A stretch of DNA of 64,000 nt from Scytonematopsis contorta HA4267-MV1 (GCA_019359035.1 JAHHIC010000054.1:62001-126000); one strand, 5' to 3'. Positions 35,102-44,716 are shown, counted from the stretch's first letter. Notes: generated by a model from the sequence alone, not told the origin. Program-made: numbers and translations.

Positions 35102-37192
35102 ATGTCATCGTTGGCAGCGCGTTTAAATGCAGAGCGAAACCGTAAATTTGTTGGACGTGTTGGAGAATTAGAAATTTTTCAACGTGCGATTACATCAGGT
35201 GAATTACCATTCAATATTTTATACATTTATGGACCTGGAGGTGTTGGTAAAACTGCCTTACTTAACCAGTTTCGGCGTCTTTGTTGCGAGTTAAAAATAC
35301 AATGTCTTTACTTAGAAGCACGTAATTTAGAATCCGCACCACAGTCTTTTTTGCGCTCCTTAAGTTCCATAATGGGTTTGTCTGAATATGATTGCCCCAT
35401 ATCTGTGTTAGCAAAAAGACAAGAACGTCAGGTCATTTTTATTGATACATATGAAAACATTACTCCGCTAGACGAATGGTTACGGGAAGAGTTTTTACCC
35501 CAATTATCGCTTGATACTCTAATTGTAATTGCTGAACGAAATTCTCCTAGCGCTGCTTGGCGTAGTGACCCTGGTTGGCAAACTTTGATACACACTTTAT
35601 CTCTCCGTAATCTTAGTCCTGAAGAAAGTTTAATTTATTTGACTGGACGACATATTCCCACAGCACAGCATCAAGCTATTCTCAATTTTACACATGGGTT
35701 TCCTCTAGCTTTATCTTTAATTGCTGATGTGTTTGCTCAGGGACAAGAAATTTCTCTTAATAGCGACCACGCACCCAATATTGTCAAAACTTTGTTAGAA
35801 AGGTTTATTAGCGAAGTCCCTACCTCAGCACATCGTTTAGCGTTACAAGCTTGTGCTGTTGTGCGTGTTACAACTGAAGCATTACTTACACAAATGCTTT
35901 GTTTACCTGATACTCATCAAATACACGATATATTCGAGTGGTTGCGGGGATTATCTTTCGTGGAAACTAGTCATTTCGGTTTATTTCCCCACGATTTAGC
36001 AAGAGAAGTTTTAATTGCTGATTTACGCTGGCGCAATCCAGATTTATACGTAGATTTACATCATCGCTCTCGTAATTATTATACCGTACGTTTGGGACAA
36101 AGCCAAGGAGAAGAAAAGCATCGTGTTTTGTTTGATTATATGTTTTTGCATCGGGATAATGCTGATATTAGAATGCGTTTTACTTGGCAAGAACATAGCA
36201 GTTTATTAACCGACTCTTTGCAACCCGGTGATAAAGAGGCTATTTTGGCGATGGTTAGGCATTTTGAAGGGGAAGAATCAGCAAAAATAGCTGCACATTG
36301 GTTACAAAAACAACCGCAAAATGTAGTGGTATTTCGAGATTCCCAAGCTTTACCTGCGGGATTCACAATTATGGTGGCATTACAGGAAGCAAGTTCTGAA
36401 GATATTCAGGTAGATGCTGTTGTTGATGATTGTTGGCGATATTTACAAAATCACGCACCATTACGACTGCAAGAAGGTGCAACAGTTTTTCGTTTTTGGA
36501 TGGCACGAGATACATATCAATTGACTTCCCCCACCCAAAGCTTGATTTTTGTCAATTTTGTTCAATATTTCCAGAAAACGCCTGCGTTGGCATATACTTT
36601 CTTAGTTTGTGCTGAGCCGGATGCTTGGGCATCAATGCTAACTTATTTTGACATGACGAGATTATCGGAAGTTGATTTCACAGTCGAAGCAAGGAAATAT
36701 GGGGTTTACGGACACGATTGGCGAATTGTTTCACCCGAAGCATGGCGAGAACTTTTAGCTCGTCGAGAAATTGCTGCTTCTGAAACCGCAACTTCAAATA
36801 CTCCAACCAGCCAACCATTGCTGGTTTTAAGTCAACCTGATTTTATCGAAGCTGTCCAGGATGCTTTGCGGAACTTCACCCGCTCTGATGTTTTACAGAA
36901 AAATTCACTATTGCGATCGCACTTGGTTGATGCCCAAGTAACGGGCAACGATAGTACTAAGGAACGTGTGACAACTCTACAAAATTTCATCAAACAAGCG
37001 GCAGAGTCATTGCAAACATCTCCACGGGATGAAAAGTTGTATCGAGCTTTACATCGTACCTATTTGAATCCGGCTCTGACCCAGGAACAAGCTGCGGAGT
37101 TGCTGGATTTGCCTTTTAGTACATATCGTCGCCATTTGAAAGCGGGGATGGTGAGGGTCGCGGAGATTCTTTGGCAACGGGAAATTAATTAA
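35102..37192 (+). CDS. Putative P-loop NTPase with C-terminal helix-turn-helix (STAND-like)
   Basis: 696 aa from the ATG at 35102, which has GGAGG at 35088-35092. FVGRVGELEIFQRAI comes before Walker A GPGGVGKT (44-51), and a Walker-B-like QVIFIDTYENI lies near 115, so this is an ORC/STAND-type ATPase core. The middle (about 250-560) is a long region I cannot assign. The last 40 residues (TQEQAAELLDLPFSTYRRHL) look like a sigma-70 region 4 or similar DNA-binding helix-turn-helix. The layout resembles signal-integrating regulators that need ATP, such as MalT, but without TPR repeats that I can see. A role in transcription control is inference. Confidence 0.7.
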   Translation: MSSLAARLNAERNRKFVGRVGELEIFQRAITSGELPFNILYIYGPGGVGKTALLNQFRRLCCELKIQCLYLEARNLESAPQSFLRSLSSIMGLSEYDCPISVLAKRQERQVIFIDTYENITPLDEWLREEFLPQLSLDTLIVIAERNSPSAAWRSDPGWQTLIHTLSLRNLSPEESLIYLTGRHIPTAQHQAILNFTHGFPLALSLIADVFAQGQEISLNSDHAPNIVKTLLERFISEVPTSAHRLALQACAVVRVTTEALLTQMLCLPDTHQIHDIFEWLRGLSFVETSHFGLFPHDLAREVLIADLRWRNPDLYVDLHHRSRNYYTVRLGQSQGEEKHRVLFDYMFLHRDNADIRMRFTWQEHSSLLTDSLQPGDKEAILAMVRHFEGEESAKIAAHWLQKQPQNVVVFRDSQALPAGFTIMVALQEASSEDIQVDAVVDDCWRYLQNHAPLRLQEGATVFRFWMARDTYQLTSPTQSLIFVNFVQYFQKTPALAYTFLVCAEPDAWASMLTYFDMTRLSEVDFTVEARKYGVYGHDWRIVSPEAWRELLARREIAASETATSNTPTSQPLLVLSQPDFIEAVQDALRNFTRSDVLQKNSLLRSHLVDAQVTGNDSTKERVTTLQNFIKQAAESLQTSPRDEKLYRALHRTYLNPALTQEQAAELLDLPFSTYRRHLKAGMVRVAEILWQREIN

Positions 37193-37592
37193 CAAACTGA
37201 AATATAAAACCCTTCTCCAAACCTCTCCCCCTAGACTTACCGTGTATACATAAGCTCATAAATGCCCCTGAACGGTCATTTCGGGCTAAAAGCTAAAACC
37301 CGTTTTTAACGGGTTTGAATATGCTCTTAAAATTACAGTTTTAACATGTTTTTAAGGGTTTGAATTTGTGTTTTAACTAATAGACATCTCCAGAAATTAA
37401 TTGTGCGTTGTTTGAAACCCTTGTAGAGAAAATAAATTTACGGTTCTACATTATTGGACGGAGAGGTCTAATGTTTCAACCCGTTTTTAACGGGTTTCAG
37501 CTTTTAGCCCGAAATGACCGTTCAGGGACATTTCTTTAGGATTATTCTAAGACTTGTGTGTACACTCCATTAAACATATCCCCATAAAATAT
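37193..37592. other. Convergent spacer filled by an inverted-repeat element
   Basis: It lies between the ends of two convergent genes. Nearly all of it is taken by the 262-bp element at 37266-37527 and its degenerate outer ends (GTGTATACATAAG near 37242; GTGTACACACAAG reversed near 37553). Confidence 0.6.
37266..37527. mobile_element. 262-bp element with 29-bp perfect terminal inverted repeats
   Basis: The arms 37266-37294 and 37499-37527 are perfect inverted copies (start CCCTGAACGGTCATTTCGGG). Pairing goes on for about 5 bp outward with one mismatch. Just inside each arm is a small hairpin AACCCGTTTTTAACGGGTT. The centre is AT-rich and has no reading frame. It looks like a MITE, or a large bidirectional transcription end between the convergent genes. 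I see no clear target duplication. Confidence 0.7.
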
Positions 37593-38225
37593 CTAACTAT
37601 TTTTGACATCACCACCAGCACCAATCGCATTTTGTCTCGTAATCGCATAAGGCCAGCTAATATCTTTGGGTGGGTATAAAAAATTGTTGTAAGCAAGCTT
37701 CATTTGTTTCGCGGCTTTAGCAAACGGCACGCATCCAGTACCAGTACCCAAGCCAGGACAAGCAACAATATTTATTTTCTTTTCTTCCCTTTGATTGTGC
37801 CGCCAAACAGAAAGTAACATCGCCCACATTGCTAGGTAAGGATTATCCGTTGTTGCAATTTCCATCGGTACTCGCATCGTTGGAGCATGAGCTAAAAAAG
37901 GATGCTGAGGATTACCTGTACTGATAATAAATGATGTTCCCACAGGTTGCTCACCACGGAAATTATTAATAATATATTCCTGCACCGAACTCATCAATTC
38001 CAAACCAAAATACTTAATAATCGCTAAATCAACTCCCCCATCCATTAACCCAAAAGAATTTCCCGCACTAACCATACAGTCGTATTCCGTTAGTTCTTCA
38101 AAATAACCATTGACCACCGATACTGATTTAACTTCATAAAATTCTTGCTTCCAAGCATCGCAAAGTTTTTCATCAGGAGCAACCAAAATTAGTTTGATAT
38201 CACTAGAATTCACTTTGTACCACAC
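37593..38225 (-). CDS. Macrodomain protein
   Basis: 210 aa, a single macrodomain of the type that binds ADP-ribose and related nucleotides: VSAGNSFGLMDGGVDLAI (the N/G-rich loop 1) and ACPGLGTGTGCV (the phosphate-binding loop 2). Related proteins hydrolyse ADP-ribosyl or O-acetyl-ADP-ribose groups, and some occur in phage or defence loci. No ADP-ribosyltransferase gene lies nearby. The frame starts with a GTG at 38225; a second GTG at 38213 has a better-spaced AAGG and may be the true start. Confidence 0.82.
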   Translation of the reverse strand: MWYKVNSSDIKLILVAPDEKLCDAWKQEFYEVKSVSVVNGYFEELTEYDCMVSAGNSFGLMDGGVDLAIIKYFGLELMSSVQEYIINNFRGEQPVGTSFIISTGNPQHPFLAHAPTMRVPMEIATTDNPYLAMWAMLLSVWRHNQREEKKINIVACPGLGTGTGCVPFAKAAKQMKLAYNNFLYPPKDISWPYAITRQNAIGAGGDVKNS

Positions 38226-38709
38226 CTTCTAGTTTCAGGAACCCACAATAACTTTCCATATTATATTTTATATACAAAAAATCGTAGCCCCCTCCCCGTT
38301 GCGGGGAGGGGGTTGGGGGTAGGCTGTTGACTTTGATGTTTTCTAGACCAATCACGCTCATGCATAAATTGTGCTAATCATTAAGGCTTATAGTCCTGTA
38401 ATAAACTGGGTCTTAGTATTTTATTTACGACGTAAAACTGCATGAATCCAAGCTTTGGGATGGTTCATACAGTTTTATGTTAAAAACAAAAGCTTAAATC
38501 TCTATCTATATAAGGACTATAAGCGTTTTTTGCGTTTCTTGATTTATGTATGAGCATGAATGGTCGGAAAAATCACAAAGTCAACAGCCTAGGTTGGGGG
38601 TGGGGTTTGCTATGTTGAGTGAAGTACACAGGAAAGAATAAAACTTTTGTGGGGTGGGCATCCCGAACCGCCCAGTATATTTAACCCAAACGGTAATTGC
38701 TATAGGTAC
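38226..38709. other. Spacer with a repeat-in-repeat insertion
   Basis: It holds a GC-rich repeat (38284-38319) that is interrupted by the 272-bp element at 38320-38591 and resumes after it. The rest (38602-38709) has no gene that I can support. Confidence 0.6.
38320..38591. mobile_element. 272-bp MITE with 9-bp target-site duplication
   Basis: The terminal inverted repeats TAGGCTGTTGACTTT (38320-38334) and AAAGTCAACAGCCTA (38577-38591) are perfect over 15 bp, and pairing continues imperfectly for about 35 bp more. Inside lies a second inverted pair (GTAAAACTGCATGAA with TTCATACAGTTTTA). A 9-bp direct repeat GGTTGGGGG flanks the element (38311-38319 and 38592-38600). Outside it, the flanks join into one GC-rich repeat of the CCCCTCCCCGTTGCGGGGAG type, so the element was inserted there. 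It has no coding capacity, so a transposase must act in trans. Confidence 0.85.
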
Positions 38710-39567
38710 TCAACTCCAAAATGTTAGAGGCTTGTCCTCACCACGATATCCAATAAACATAGACATAGAAGCTCGTAAATCTTTCTCGGAAGGACAAACA
38801 GCATGGATTCGTCCAGAATCAAATAGAATCAAATCTCCTGCTTCTGGCTTAATTACTAATGTTGCAGGAGGAAGACTTGCTCTATCGATAATCCCCTCAT
38901 ACTTGTATTCTGGATTCCGAATTGCTTGTTGTTCCGTAGAAGATGGTTTCAAATTCCAAATTTCTAACTCCCCACCTACTTTCGGTACTTGTAGATAAAT
39001 ATTTGAGGACAGCTGAGTTATAACTTGTTCATAAGAACCATTTGGAGCAAGACCAGAATCTTGGATATCCTGTGAAAGAATATCTTGATGTGGAGGAAGC
39101 TCAGAAGCATCTTCAAATACACGTCCAATACCAGCCAGCATTCTACGTCCGTGAATATTTTCTATATTTGCACCAGCTAACCAAATATCACCTAAATCCA
39201 ATCTCAACATGTCAATGGGAGATAGAAAAGGAAAACAAACTTCACGTAATTTCTTTATATAAGCTGAAGCTTGTTCATAGTATATTTCCAATAACTCTAT
39301 ATTGCCATTAGTCTCAAAAAAAGTCATTCCACTCCTTTTCACACCAACATCAGGTGCTCTTAGATAGCGTTCTAGAGTTTTTTGTTTAAGTAGCTCTTGA
39401 GTAATTACTTCAGCTTCTTTTTCTGGATAATAATTAGGAATACATAATGCTAAAAATTTCCCATGTATTAAATCAATTAAATCTGCTAATACAAGACTTC
39501 CAGAAATTTTCACAAGCACGTTTTGACTTTCTGTATTACAATCTTTATTGTGTGAATTAGAGCGCAT
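38710..39567 (-). CDS. 2-oxoglutarate/Fe(II) oxygenase
   Basis: 285 aa from the ATG at 39567; the frame runs up to a TTG at 39633 without homology. The iron triad is visible as HxD in LPPHQDILSQ and a distal His in FDSGRIHAVCPS, with the 2-oxoglutarate-binding Arg shortly after (LRASMSMFIGYR). The spacing fits prolyl-4-hydroxylase-like enzymes. The substrate is unknown: a protein, a peptide or a small molecule. It lies on the same strand as the peroxidase gene upstream of it only after a gap, so co-transcription is not shown. Confidence 0.82.
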   Translation of the reverse strand: MRSNSHNKDCNTESQNVLVKISGSLVLADLIDLIHGKFLALCIPNYYPEKEAEVITQELLKQKTLERYLRAPDVGVKRSGMTFFETNGNIELLEIYYEQASAYIKKLREVCFPFLSPIDMLRLDLGDIWLAGANIENIHGRRMLAGIGRVFEDASELPPHQDILSQDIQDSGLAPNGSYEQVITQLSSNIYLQVPKVGGELEIWNLKPSSTEQQAIRNPEYKYEGIIDRASLPPATLVIKPEAGDLILFDSGRIHAVCPSEKDLRASMSMFIGYRGEDKPLTFWS

Positions 39568-39731
39568 TTTAGTTTTCTTGTAATTGGTAAACGGAATTAT
39601 ACTATTTTCCGTAGTTGCACCCAGCCTTATCAATTTATAGGTGAATAGTGCAATCTGAAATTAAAAAAATGACTTTGAAACCCACGAAGGTGGGTTTTCC
39701 TTGTGTAGCCGCGATTTCTAATCGCCAGGTA

Positions 39732-42110
39732 TTATATATTTCTTGCTCCGAAATTCACTTGCATAACAATATCGTTGAAATCTCTATCACTACCCTGGAT
39801 ACCAGTACCAGTTAAGTCTTCAAAAGCGAATTTTAATCCACTGCTAGAAACATTTCCTAATTGCAGAATATGCTGAGAGCCATCACTATTGGCTCCCTCG
39901 AATGCGAAAAATGCTTGAGCTTTTCCAGCTTGAAAATCTTGTTTAGTTCCATTCTGAACAATGTAAGGAGCCAAAAAAGCACCACCTGGTAAATTCACAT
40001 TTTGATTTATGCTTGTGAAGTTTGTATTGACCCTGAACTCAGCGACACTTCTGGAAATCGCAGCTTTTGCGTAATCTATTCCTTGACTAGGAGTCAAACT
40101 TCTACCAGTTAGGGGGTCAATAACTGTTCCTTGGTTATCGCTAACAACATAAAATCCTACCGAGTTGTTAAAAGCTGCTTCTCTGGTTAAAGTTACCGTA
40201 GCTTCCCCAGAAAAACCAGTCAAATTAATGACACCATTAACAACAGGATTACTTTCAGATGCAATTAATAATGCATTGTTAGGAACATTGGTAACTTCTG
40301 TATTCAGCTTAATAATATCAGCCAAAGTCGTTTGTTTGATTTCCGCTATTTCCTCTGAAGCAAAAAAGCCTCCACTATTAGTTGGTCTTTCAAACCAAAA
40401 GCGGTCTGAATCTCTTAGTCTTGCAAATTGTTCTGCGACAATTTTTTGAATTGTGATTCCAGCACCTGATGGAGCTATAGGGTCTTCACTGAATAACCCT
40501 ACTAACAAATCAATATCTTCAACAGTGCGATAAAGAGTTTGTAGATTAGAAGCCAATTCAGGGTTAGATGTAATTTGGCTAAAGCTGGTAACTCTGTCAA
40601 GACCAAGACTAGCTCTGACTTGGTTATAATCAGCCACCCCACGGTCGCGTCCTCGTTGTATGTTAGCAGAGTATAAATCAAAACCAACACCTGCTGGAGG
40701 AAATAAGGCATTACGCAAGTCAAAAACTACATTGGTGTCAACCTTTTCTGCAACAAGCTGGGTGTCACCTCGTAAAATGCTATCAACATCACTACCTGAA
40801 TTGATATGAGGTGCGCCAAATGCAGTTAGTAATGGAAAGCTAGTCACTTTACCATTTGCATCTATTGTCTGAATCTCTCTATTTGTTTGAGTATGACCAA
40901 AACGAAAACCAGCAGCATTAAATTCATTAGATACTTCAGGTGTCTTGTTTGGGTCGTATCCTTGATAAGCACCGATAGCATTACCTATTTGTAGAGGCAG
41001 CCATTCGTACATTGTAATCTGCTGATACTGAGCAATGTTGATCTGACGTGCGCGTTGAAAAATTTGTTCATCTGTCCAAGAACTGTGAAATCTAGCTAGT
41101 TCTCTCGCAAGACGATTGTGATTCCGCATCCAAAGGGTTTGCTGAACTGCCAAATTATCATTTTCGCTAACTCGGTCATCACCAGCAAAAAAACCTACAC
41201 CTTGGAAAAATCCCCCTTTGGTTTGCTTGTTAGTATCAGCAGGTAACAAGTCATCATTTAAAGCTCCATTGCCATCGTTCGTGACTTTTAGCATACCTCC
41301 AGTAAAAGCACGAACCCCATCGGCAAATGCTTTTTCCGAACCATAGACAGATGAAAGGTCTAACCAGTGAGTCGCCTCATTGGGAGTTTTTCCAGGCACC
41401 GCAGAACCATCGCTAAGAGGAACTCCTGTACCTAACTCAAACGCGCTTCTAGGAAATTCAAACTGTAAACCACCGTCTTTTTGTCGCGAAATTGTTGGAG
41501 TTGCTGGAATGTTTACAGGAAAATTTGGGTCATTAGTGGGAATATCAATCGGGAAATTTAGCGAACCTACCCGATTTGTATTTTGTTCATCCCGTGGTTC
41601 AGCAGCATAATTATTATCGTGGTTAACGAACTGCCCAAAGCTCCAATTCAAGGCATTTAAACCATTTGTATTAAGGAGAGACTCTCCCTGATTTAATTTA
41701 GAAATTGTGTTACTGATAACTCTCGCGCTAGGACGGTCTGAAGGGTTCAATAATACAAATGGCGCGGAAGGCTGATTGGTGAGACGATTTGTATTATCAA
41801 TAACATTAAATCCCAGCCCAACTAATCGGTCTTTTTCTGCTTGTGTAAAAATCGGAATTGCTTGTCGAGTGACTGCCGTTCCATTTACATTAAAAAATGG
41901 GTTACCCTCGGCATCAAAAGCTACCCCCGCAGGTGATTGAATGCCGTCTTCATATTCTTTAAAAGAAATATTAATAAATGCTGTCTCTGCAGACCCTAAA
42001 GAGGTTTTATTTAGGTTGTTATCAGTTCCATCAATAAGACGGATAGAAATTCTATTTTCTCCCAGCACTAATATACCGTCGGCAAACGGGTCTCTAGCAA
42101 TTATTGACAT
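39732..42110 (-). CDS. Animal-type haem peroxidase with C-terminal DUF4114 domain
   Basis: 792 aa. An_peroxidase domain about 120-600: the distal His is in FGQFVNHDNN, the motifs WLDLSSVYGS and LWMRNHNRLAREL follow, the proximal His is in FRFGHTQTNRE, and NIQRGRDRG closes the haem pocket. The last 110 residues (FFAFEGANSDGSQ, then DRDFNDIVMQVNFG) match DUF4114, a domain common in secreted cyanobacterial proteins. There is no N-terminal signal peptide, so a type I route is possible. Bacterial peroxicin-type enzymes oxidise halides or phenols with hydrogen peroxide and may serve defence or matrix cross-linking. The start is the ATG at 42110. Confidence 0.88.
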   Translation of the reverse strand: MSIIARDPFADGILVLGENRISIRLIDGTDNNLNKTSLGSAETAFINISFKEYEDGIQSPAGVAFDAEGNPFFNVNGTAVTRQAIPIFTQAEKDRLVGLGFNVIDNTNRLTNQPSAPFVLLNPSDRPSARVISNTISKLNQGESLLNTNGLNALNWSFGQFVNHDNNYAAEPRDEQNTNRVGSLNFPIDIPTNDPNFPVNIPATPTISRQKDGGLQFEFPRSAFELGTGVPLSDGSAVPGKTPNEATHWLDLSSVYGSEKAFADGVRAFTGGMLKVTNDGNGALNDDLLPADTNKQTKGGFFQGVGFFAGDDRVSENDNLAVQQTLWMRNHNRLARELARFHSSWTDEQIFQRARQINIAQYQQITMYEWLPLQIGNAIGAYQGYDPNKTPEVSNEFNAAGFRFGHTQTNREIQTIDANGKVTSFPLLTAFGAPHINSGSDVDSILRGDTQLVAEKVDTNVVFDLRNALFPPAGVGFDLYSANIQRGRDRGVADYNQVRASLGLDRVTSFSQITSNPELASNLQTLYRTVEDIDLLVGLFSEDPIAPSGAGITIQKIVAEQFARLRDSDRFWFERPTNSGGFFASEEIAEIKQTTLADIIKLNTEVTNVPNNALLIASESNPVVNGVINLTGFSGEATVTLTREAAFNNSVGFYVVSDNQGTVIDPLTGRSLTPSQGIDYAKAAISRSVAEFRVNTNFTSINQNVNLPGGAFLAPYIVQNGTKQDFQAGKAQAFFAFEGANSDGSQHILQLGNVSSSGLKFAFEDLTGTGIQGSDRDFNDIVMQVNFGARNI

Positions 42111-42328
42111 TTCTGTATGCAGTATAAGACTTTACTTACGTATTTTAACTGGTGTTTGCATGTATTACAGTATTCAGTACAACTAATGATATGCAATTTT
42201 GTTATCTGGTGAAAAGCTTTGATATTTGCTGTTTTTCATTTGCGAAAGCACAAAAAAATATGAGATATTTGTATCCGCTGATAAACTAGCTTTATATATG
42301 TATTATCATGTAAAAATTAGTTATCCTT

Positions 42329-43558
42329 ATGAAAAAAAAACACCTTAACTTAGCCTTAAAATTAACTTTATCGTTTCTTGCTCTGCTATTAAGTGGAATT
42401 GGAATTTTCTTAAGTTCTTGGATTGTAATTCCAGCTTCCAATATGCAGGTACTCATTCTTGCAGTAGGAACACCAGAGATATCTCCTTGGTTATTAATTC
42501 TAAACATAATAGCTTTTTCCTCAGTCTTTTACTTTGTCCCTCAGCGTCAACTAAAGCGTATCGCTTGTATTGGAAGTTTTATAGGATTTTTAATTTGCGC
42601 TTGGGTAATAATAAATATCCCACCAACCCACGCCAAAATGACGGTAGCGATGGAACAGGGATTAGGTGTAGATTATTTAAAAAAAATACCCCAAAGTGCC
42701 AAAGCAAAAATGCGTTCAAGCTCATTTATTTTAGCTGACGCATTCACAGGTATCCATCTTGAAAAAACACGTCATCAATCAGATATCCGCTTTGCAACAC
42801 CATCCGGAATACCTTTAACAATGGAAGTGTATCAGCCACTACAACCGCCACAATTAGGAAAATATCCAACCCTGGTAGTAATTTATGGTGGAGCATGGCG
42901 AACAGGTGACCCAAAAGACAATCTCCAATTTAATCAATACATGGCATCGCGTGGATATACAGTTTTTGCTATTGACTACCGTCACGCACCTCAACACCGT
43001 TTCCCCGCACAGTTAGAAGATGTAAAAACAGCTCTTAATTTTATTAAAACTCACGCAGATGAATACGAAGCAGACCCAAATAATATGGTCTTGTTAGGAC
43101 GTTCAGCAGGGGCACATTTAGCAATGCTAGCAGCTTATCAACCAGATGCACCCCCCATTCGCGCTGTTGTTAGTTACTACGGTCCAGTTAACCTCACTAA
43201 TGGGTATAATTTTCCACCAAATCCCGACCCAATTAATTCTCGTGCAGTGTTAAAAGCATTTCTCGGTGGTTCCCCACAAGAATTAGCAGAATTATATAAA
43301 ACAGCTTCCCCTATAAATTATGTAAGAAATAATTTGCCACCAACATTACTAATTTACGGTGGTCGGGACAATTTAGTACAAGCAAAATATGGACGAAATA
43401 TGTATCAAAGCTTGTATAAATCTGGCAATACAACAGTTTTCTTAGAAATACCTTGGGCAGAACATGCTTTTGACGCAGTATTTAATGGAGTAAGTAATCA
43501 GTTAGCACTATATAATACCGAACGATTTTTAGCTTGGTCATTGTTTCAAAACGAATAG
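42329..43558 (+). CDS. Membrane-anchored alpha/beta hydrolase (HSL/BD-FAE type esterase)
   Basis: 409 aa. The N-terminus has about three hydrophobic helices (residues about 8-100). The alpha/beta hydrolase domain begins at about 150, with an oxyanion loop VVIYGGAWRTGD, nucleophile Ser in LLGRSAGAHLAM, Asp in LIYGGRDNLVQ and His in WAEHAFDAVF. This is the hormone-sensitive-lipase/carboxylesterase arrangement. The catalytic part probably faces the periplasm. The gene is divergent from the peroxidase gene across about 220 bp. The start is the ATG at 42329. The substrate cannot be read from the sequence. Confidence 0.83.
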   Translation: MKKKHLNLALKLTLSFLALLLSGIGIFLSSWIVIPASNMQVLILAVGTPEISPWLLILNIIAFSSVFYFVPQRQLKRIACIGSFIGFLICAWVIINIPPTHAKMTVAMEQGLGVDYLKKIPQSAKAKMRSSSFILADAFTGIHLEKTRHQSDIRFATPSGIPLTMEVYQPLQPPQLGKYPTLVVIYGGAWRTGDPKDNLQFNQYMASRGYTVFAIDYRHAPQHRFPAQLEDVKTALNFIKTHADEYEADPNNMVLLGRSAGAHLAMLAAYQPDAPPIRAVVSYYGPVNLTNGYNFPPNPDPINSRAVLKAFLGGSPQELAELYKTASPINYVRNNLPPTLLIYGGRDNLVQAKYGRNMYQSLYKSGNTTVFLEIPWAEHAFDAVFNGVSNQLALYNTERFLAWSLFQNE

Positions 43559-43562
43559 AAAT

Positions 43563-43590
43563 GTAGAGACGTTACATGTAACGTCTCTAC
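43563..43590. repeat. 28-bp perfect palindrome (variant family)
   Basis: Half-site GTAGAGACGTTACA, directly after the esterase stop codon. It shares the GAGAC arms with the 26-bp palindromes but has a different centre. A 22-bp version lies at 62646-62667, also just after a stop codon. It may act as a terminator stem. Confidence 0.85.
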
Positions 43591-43810
43591 GCGTAACTCC
43601 TCAATATCACCCCAGAGGGTGACAAGAAACTTTAGGATTATGTATTGTCACTTGTGTATTCATATATAGACACGATTAGTCGGGTCTCTACAGTAGGAAC
43701 GTACATCTCAACTTAGTGACGGATTTGGCGAGGGTTATGGTTCCGAGAAATCCAACCGTATCCTCCGCCTTTTTATATAAAATGATTTTTTTATACATGT
43801 ATTGCATCAG

Positions 43811-43836
43811 TAGAGACGCGATTAATCGCGTCTCTA
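43811..43836. repeat. 26-bp perfect palindrome (copy 3)
   Basis: Identical to 625-650 and 4018-4043. It stands in non-coding sequence about 170 bp before the gene at 44009, directly before a heptamer array. Confidence 0.9.
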
Positions 43837-43846
43837 CATATTATTG

Positions 43847-44000
43847 CTAATTCCCAATTCCCAATTCCCCATTCCCCATTCCCAATTCCCCATTCCCCAT
43901 TCCCAATTCCCAATTCCCCATTCCCCATTCCCAATTCCCCATTCCCAATTCCCCATTCCCCATTCCCAATTCCCAATTCCCCACTCCCCACTCCCCATTC
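43847..44000. repeat. Heptamer array (STRR), units CCCAATT/CCCCATT/CCCCACT
   Basis: About 22 units of 7 bp (TTCCCAA, TTCCCCA and CTCCCCA forms) fill the sequence up to 9 bp before the ATG at 44009. It is translated only in spurious frames (FPIPHSQ repeats on plus, GNGEWGI repeats on minus). Confidence 0.9.
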
Positions 44001-44008
44001 CGACTACA

Positions 44009-44716
44009 ATGTATACGCAACTCGCGTTTGGAGAGGAGTATCCAATTGTGCAGCCGGATTTGATAGGCTTAGAAATTACTAGGGGAGAACTGAAGCGTTT
44101 GGTTGGGCTTGACCCAGATGATGTCTTTCGTCCCTCGATTATGCGAGACAAAAATAAGCGACTAGGTTTTTTAATGAACGAATTGATGGTCGCTTTAGCT
44201 TTAACCCCAATAGTTGTTGGGCCAATTTACCTATTTGTGGTACGACCACTTGTTGGTTCTGGTAGTTTAATTTTAGGAATTATTTTACTCCTACTTGGAC
44301 CCATCACAGTTGTTGTTGGACGCTCGATTTGGCGAAAAATGGTGTTTTCCAAAAGCGTTTCCACACTCTTAGATGAAGTTGATAAATATCATAACCTTAT
44401 CAAAGCAATTTATATAAACGACCAACTCGCATTATCTGGTAATACTCAAAGTAACTTAAATGACCGAGAAAAAATTATTGCTGCACTACAGCTGATTCGG
44501 GAAGATTTAGTCCGTGCTTTGAAAACGGAACGTATTTTGCGCGATAATAAGCAGTTACTTGCTGATAACCACGAGTTACTTGCTAACAATTTAGCCAACC
44601 TGGAAGCATTGCAACTAAGCGATAAGGCAAGTGATTATGCACAACTTTTAAATCAATCTTTCCAGATTGCTCTGGATGTGCAAGCCGAAATTAAAAAACT
44701 ACAGTCGCACAATTAA
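44009..44716 (+). CDS. Two-helix membrane protein with C-terminal coiled coil, function unknown
   Basis: 235 aa from the ATG at 44009; the frame extends upstream only through the heptamer array. Two membrane helices lie at about 60-79 and 85-106. From about 115 onward the protein is helical, with heptad-like stretches ([22 protein letters not shown] written in parts: [22 protein letters not shown]), so a coiled coil is likely. The helices could form a hairpin with both ends in the cytoplasm. The next gene, a sugar-acid kinase, starts 20 bp after the stop. I do not recognise a named family. Confidence 0.65.
   Translation: MYTQLAFGEEYPIVQPDLIGLEITRGELKRLVGLDPDDVFRPSIMRDKNKRLGFLMNELMVALALTPIVVGPIYLFVVRPLVGSGSLILGIILLLLGPITVVVGRSIWRKMVFSKSVSTLLDEVDKYHNLIKAIYINDQLALSGNTQSNLNDREKIIAALQLIREDLVRALKTERILRDNKQLLADNHELLANNLANLEALQLSDKASDYAQLLNQSFQIALDVQAEIKKLQSHN

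Larger units (their letters stand above)
43559..44008. other. Spacer rich in palindromes and heptamer arrays
   Basis: It contains the 28-bp palindrome at 43563-43590, a degenerate relative near 43672-43692, the third copy of the 26-bp palindrome at 43811-43836 and a long heptamer array at 43847-44000. No gene. The arrays give long spurious frames on both strands. Confidence 0.6.

Noticed and set aside
43791-44151. Minus-strand frames rich in GNGEWGI repeats
   Set aside because: They are readings of the heptamer array and overlap the 5' part of the real gene at 44009.
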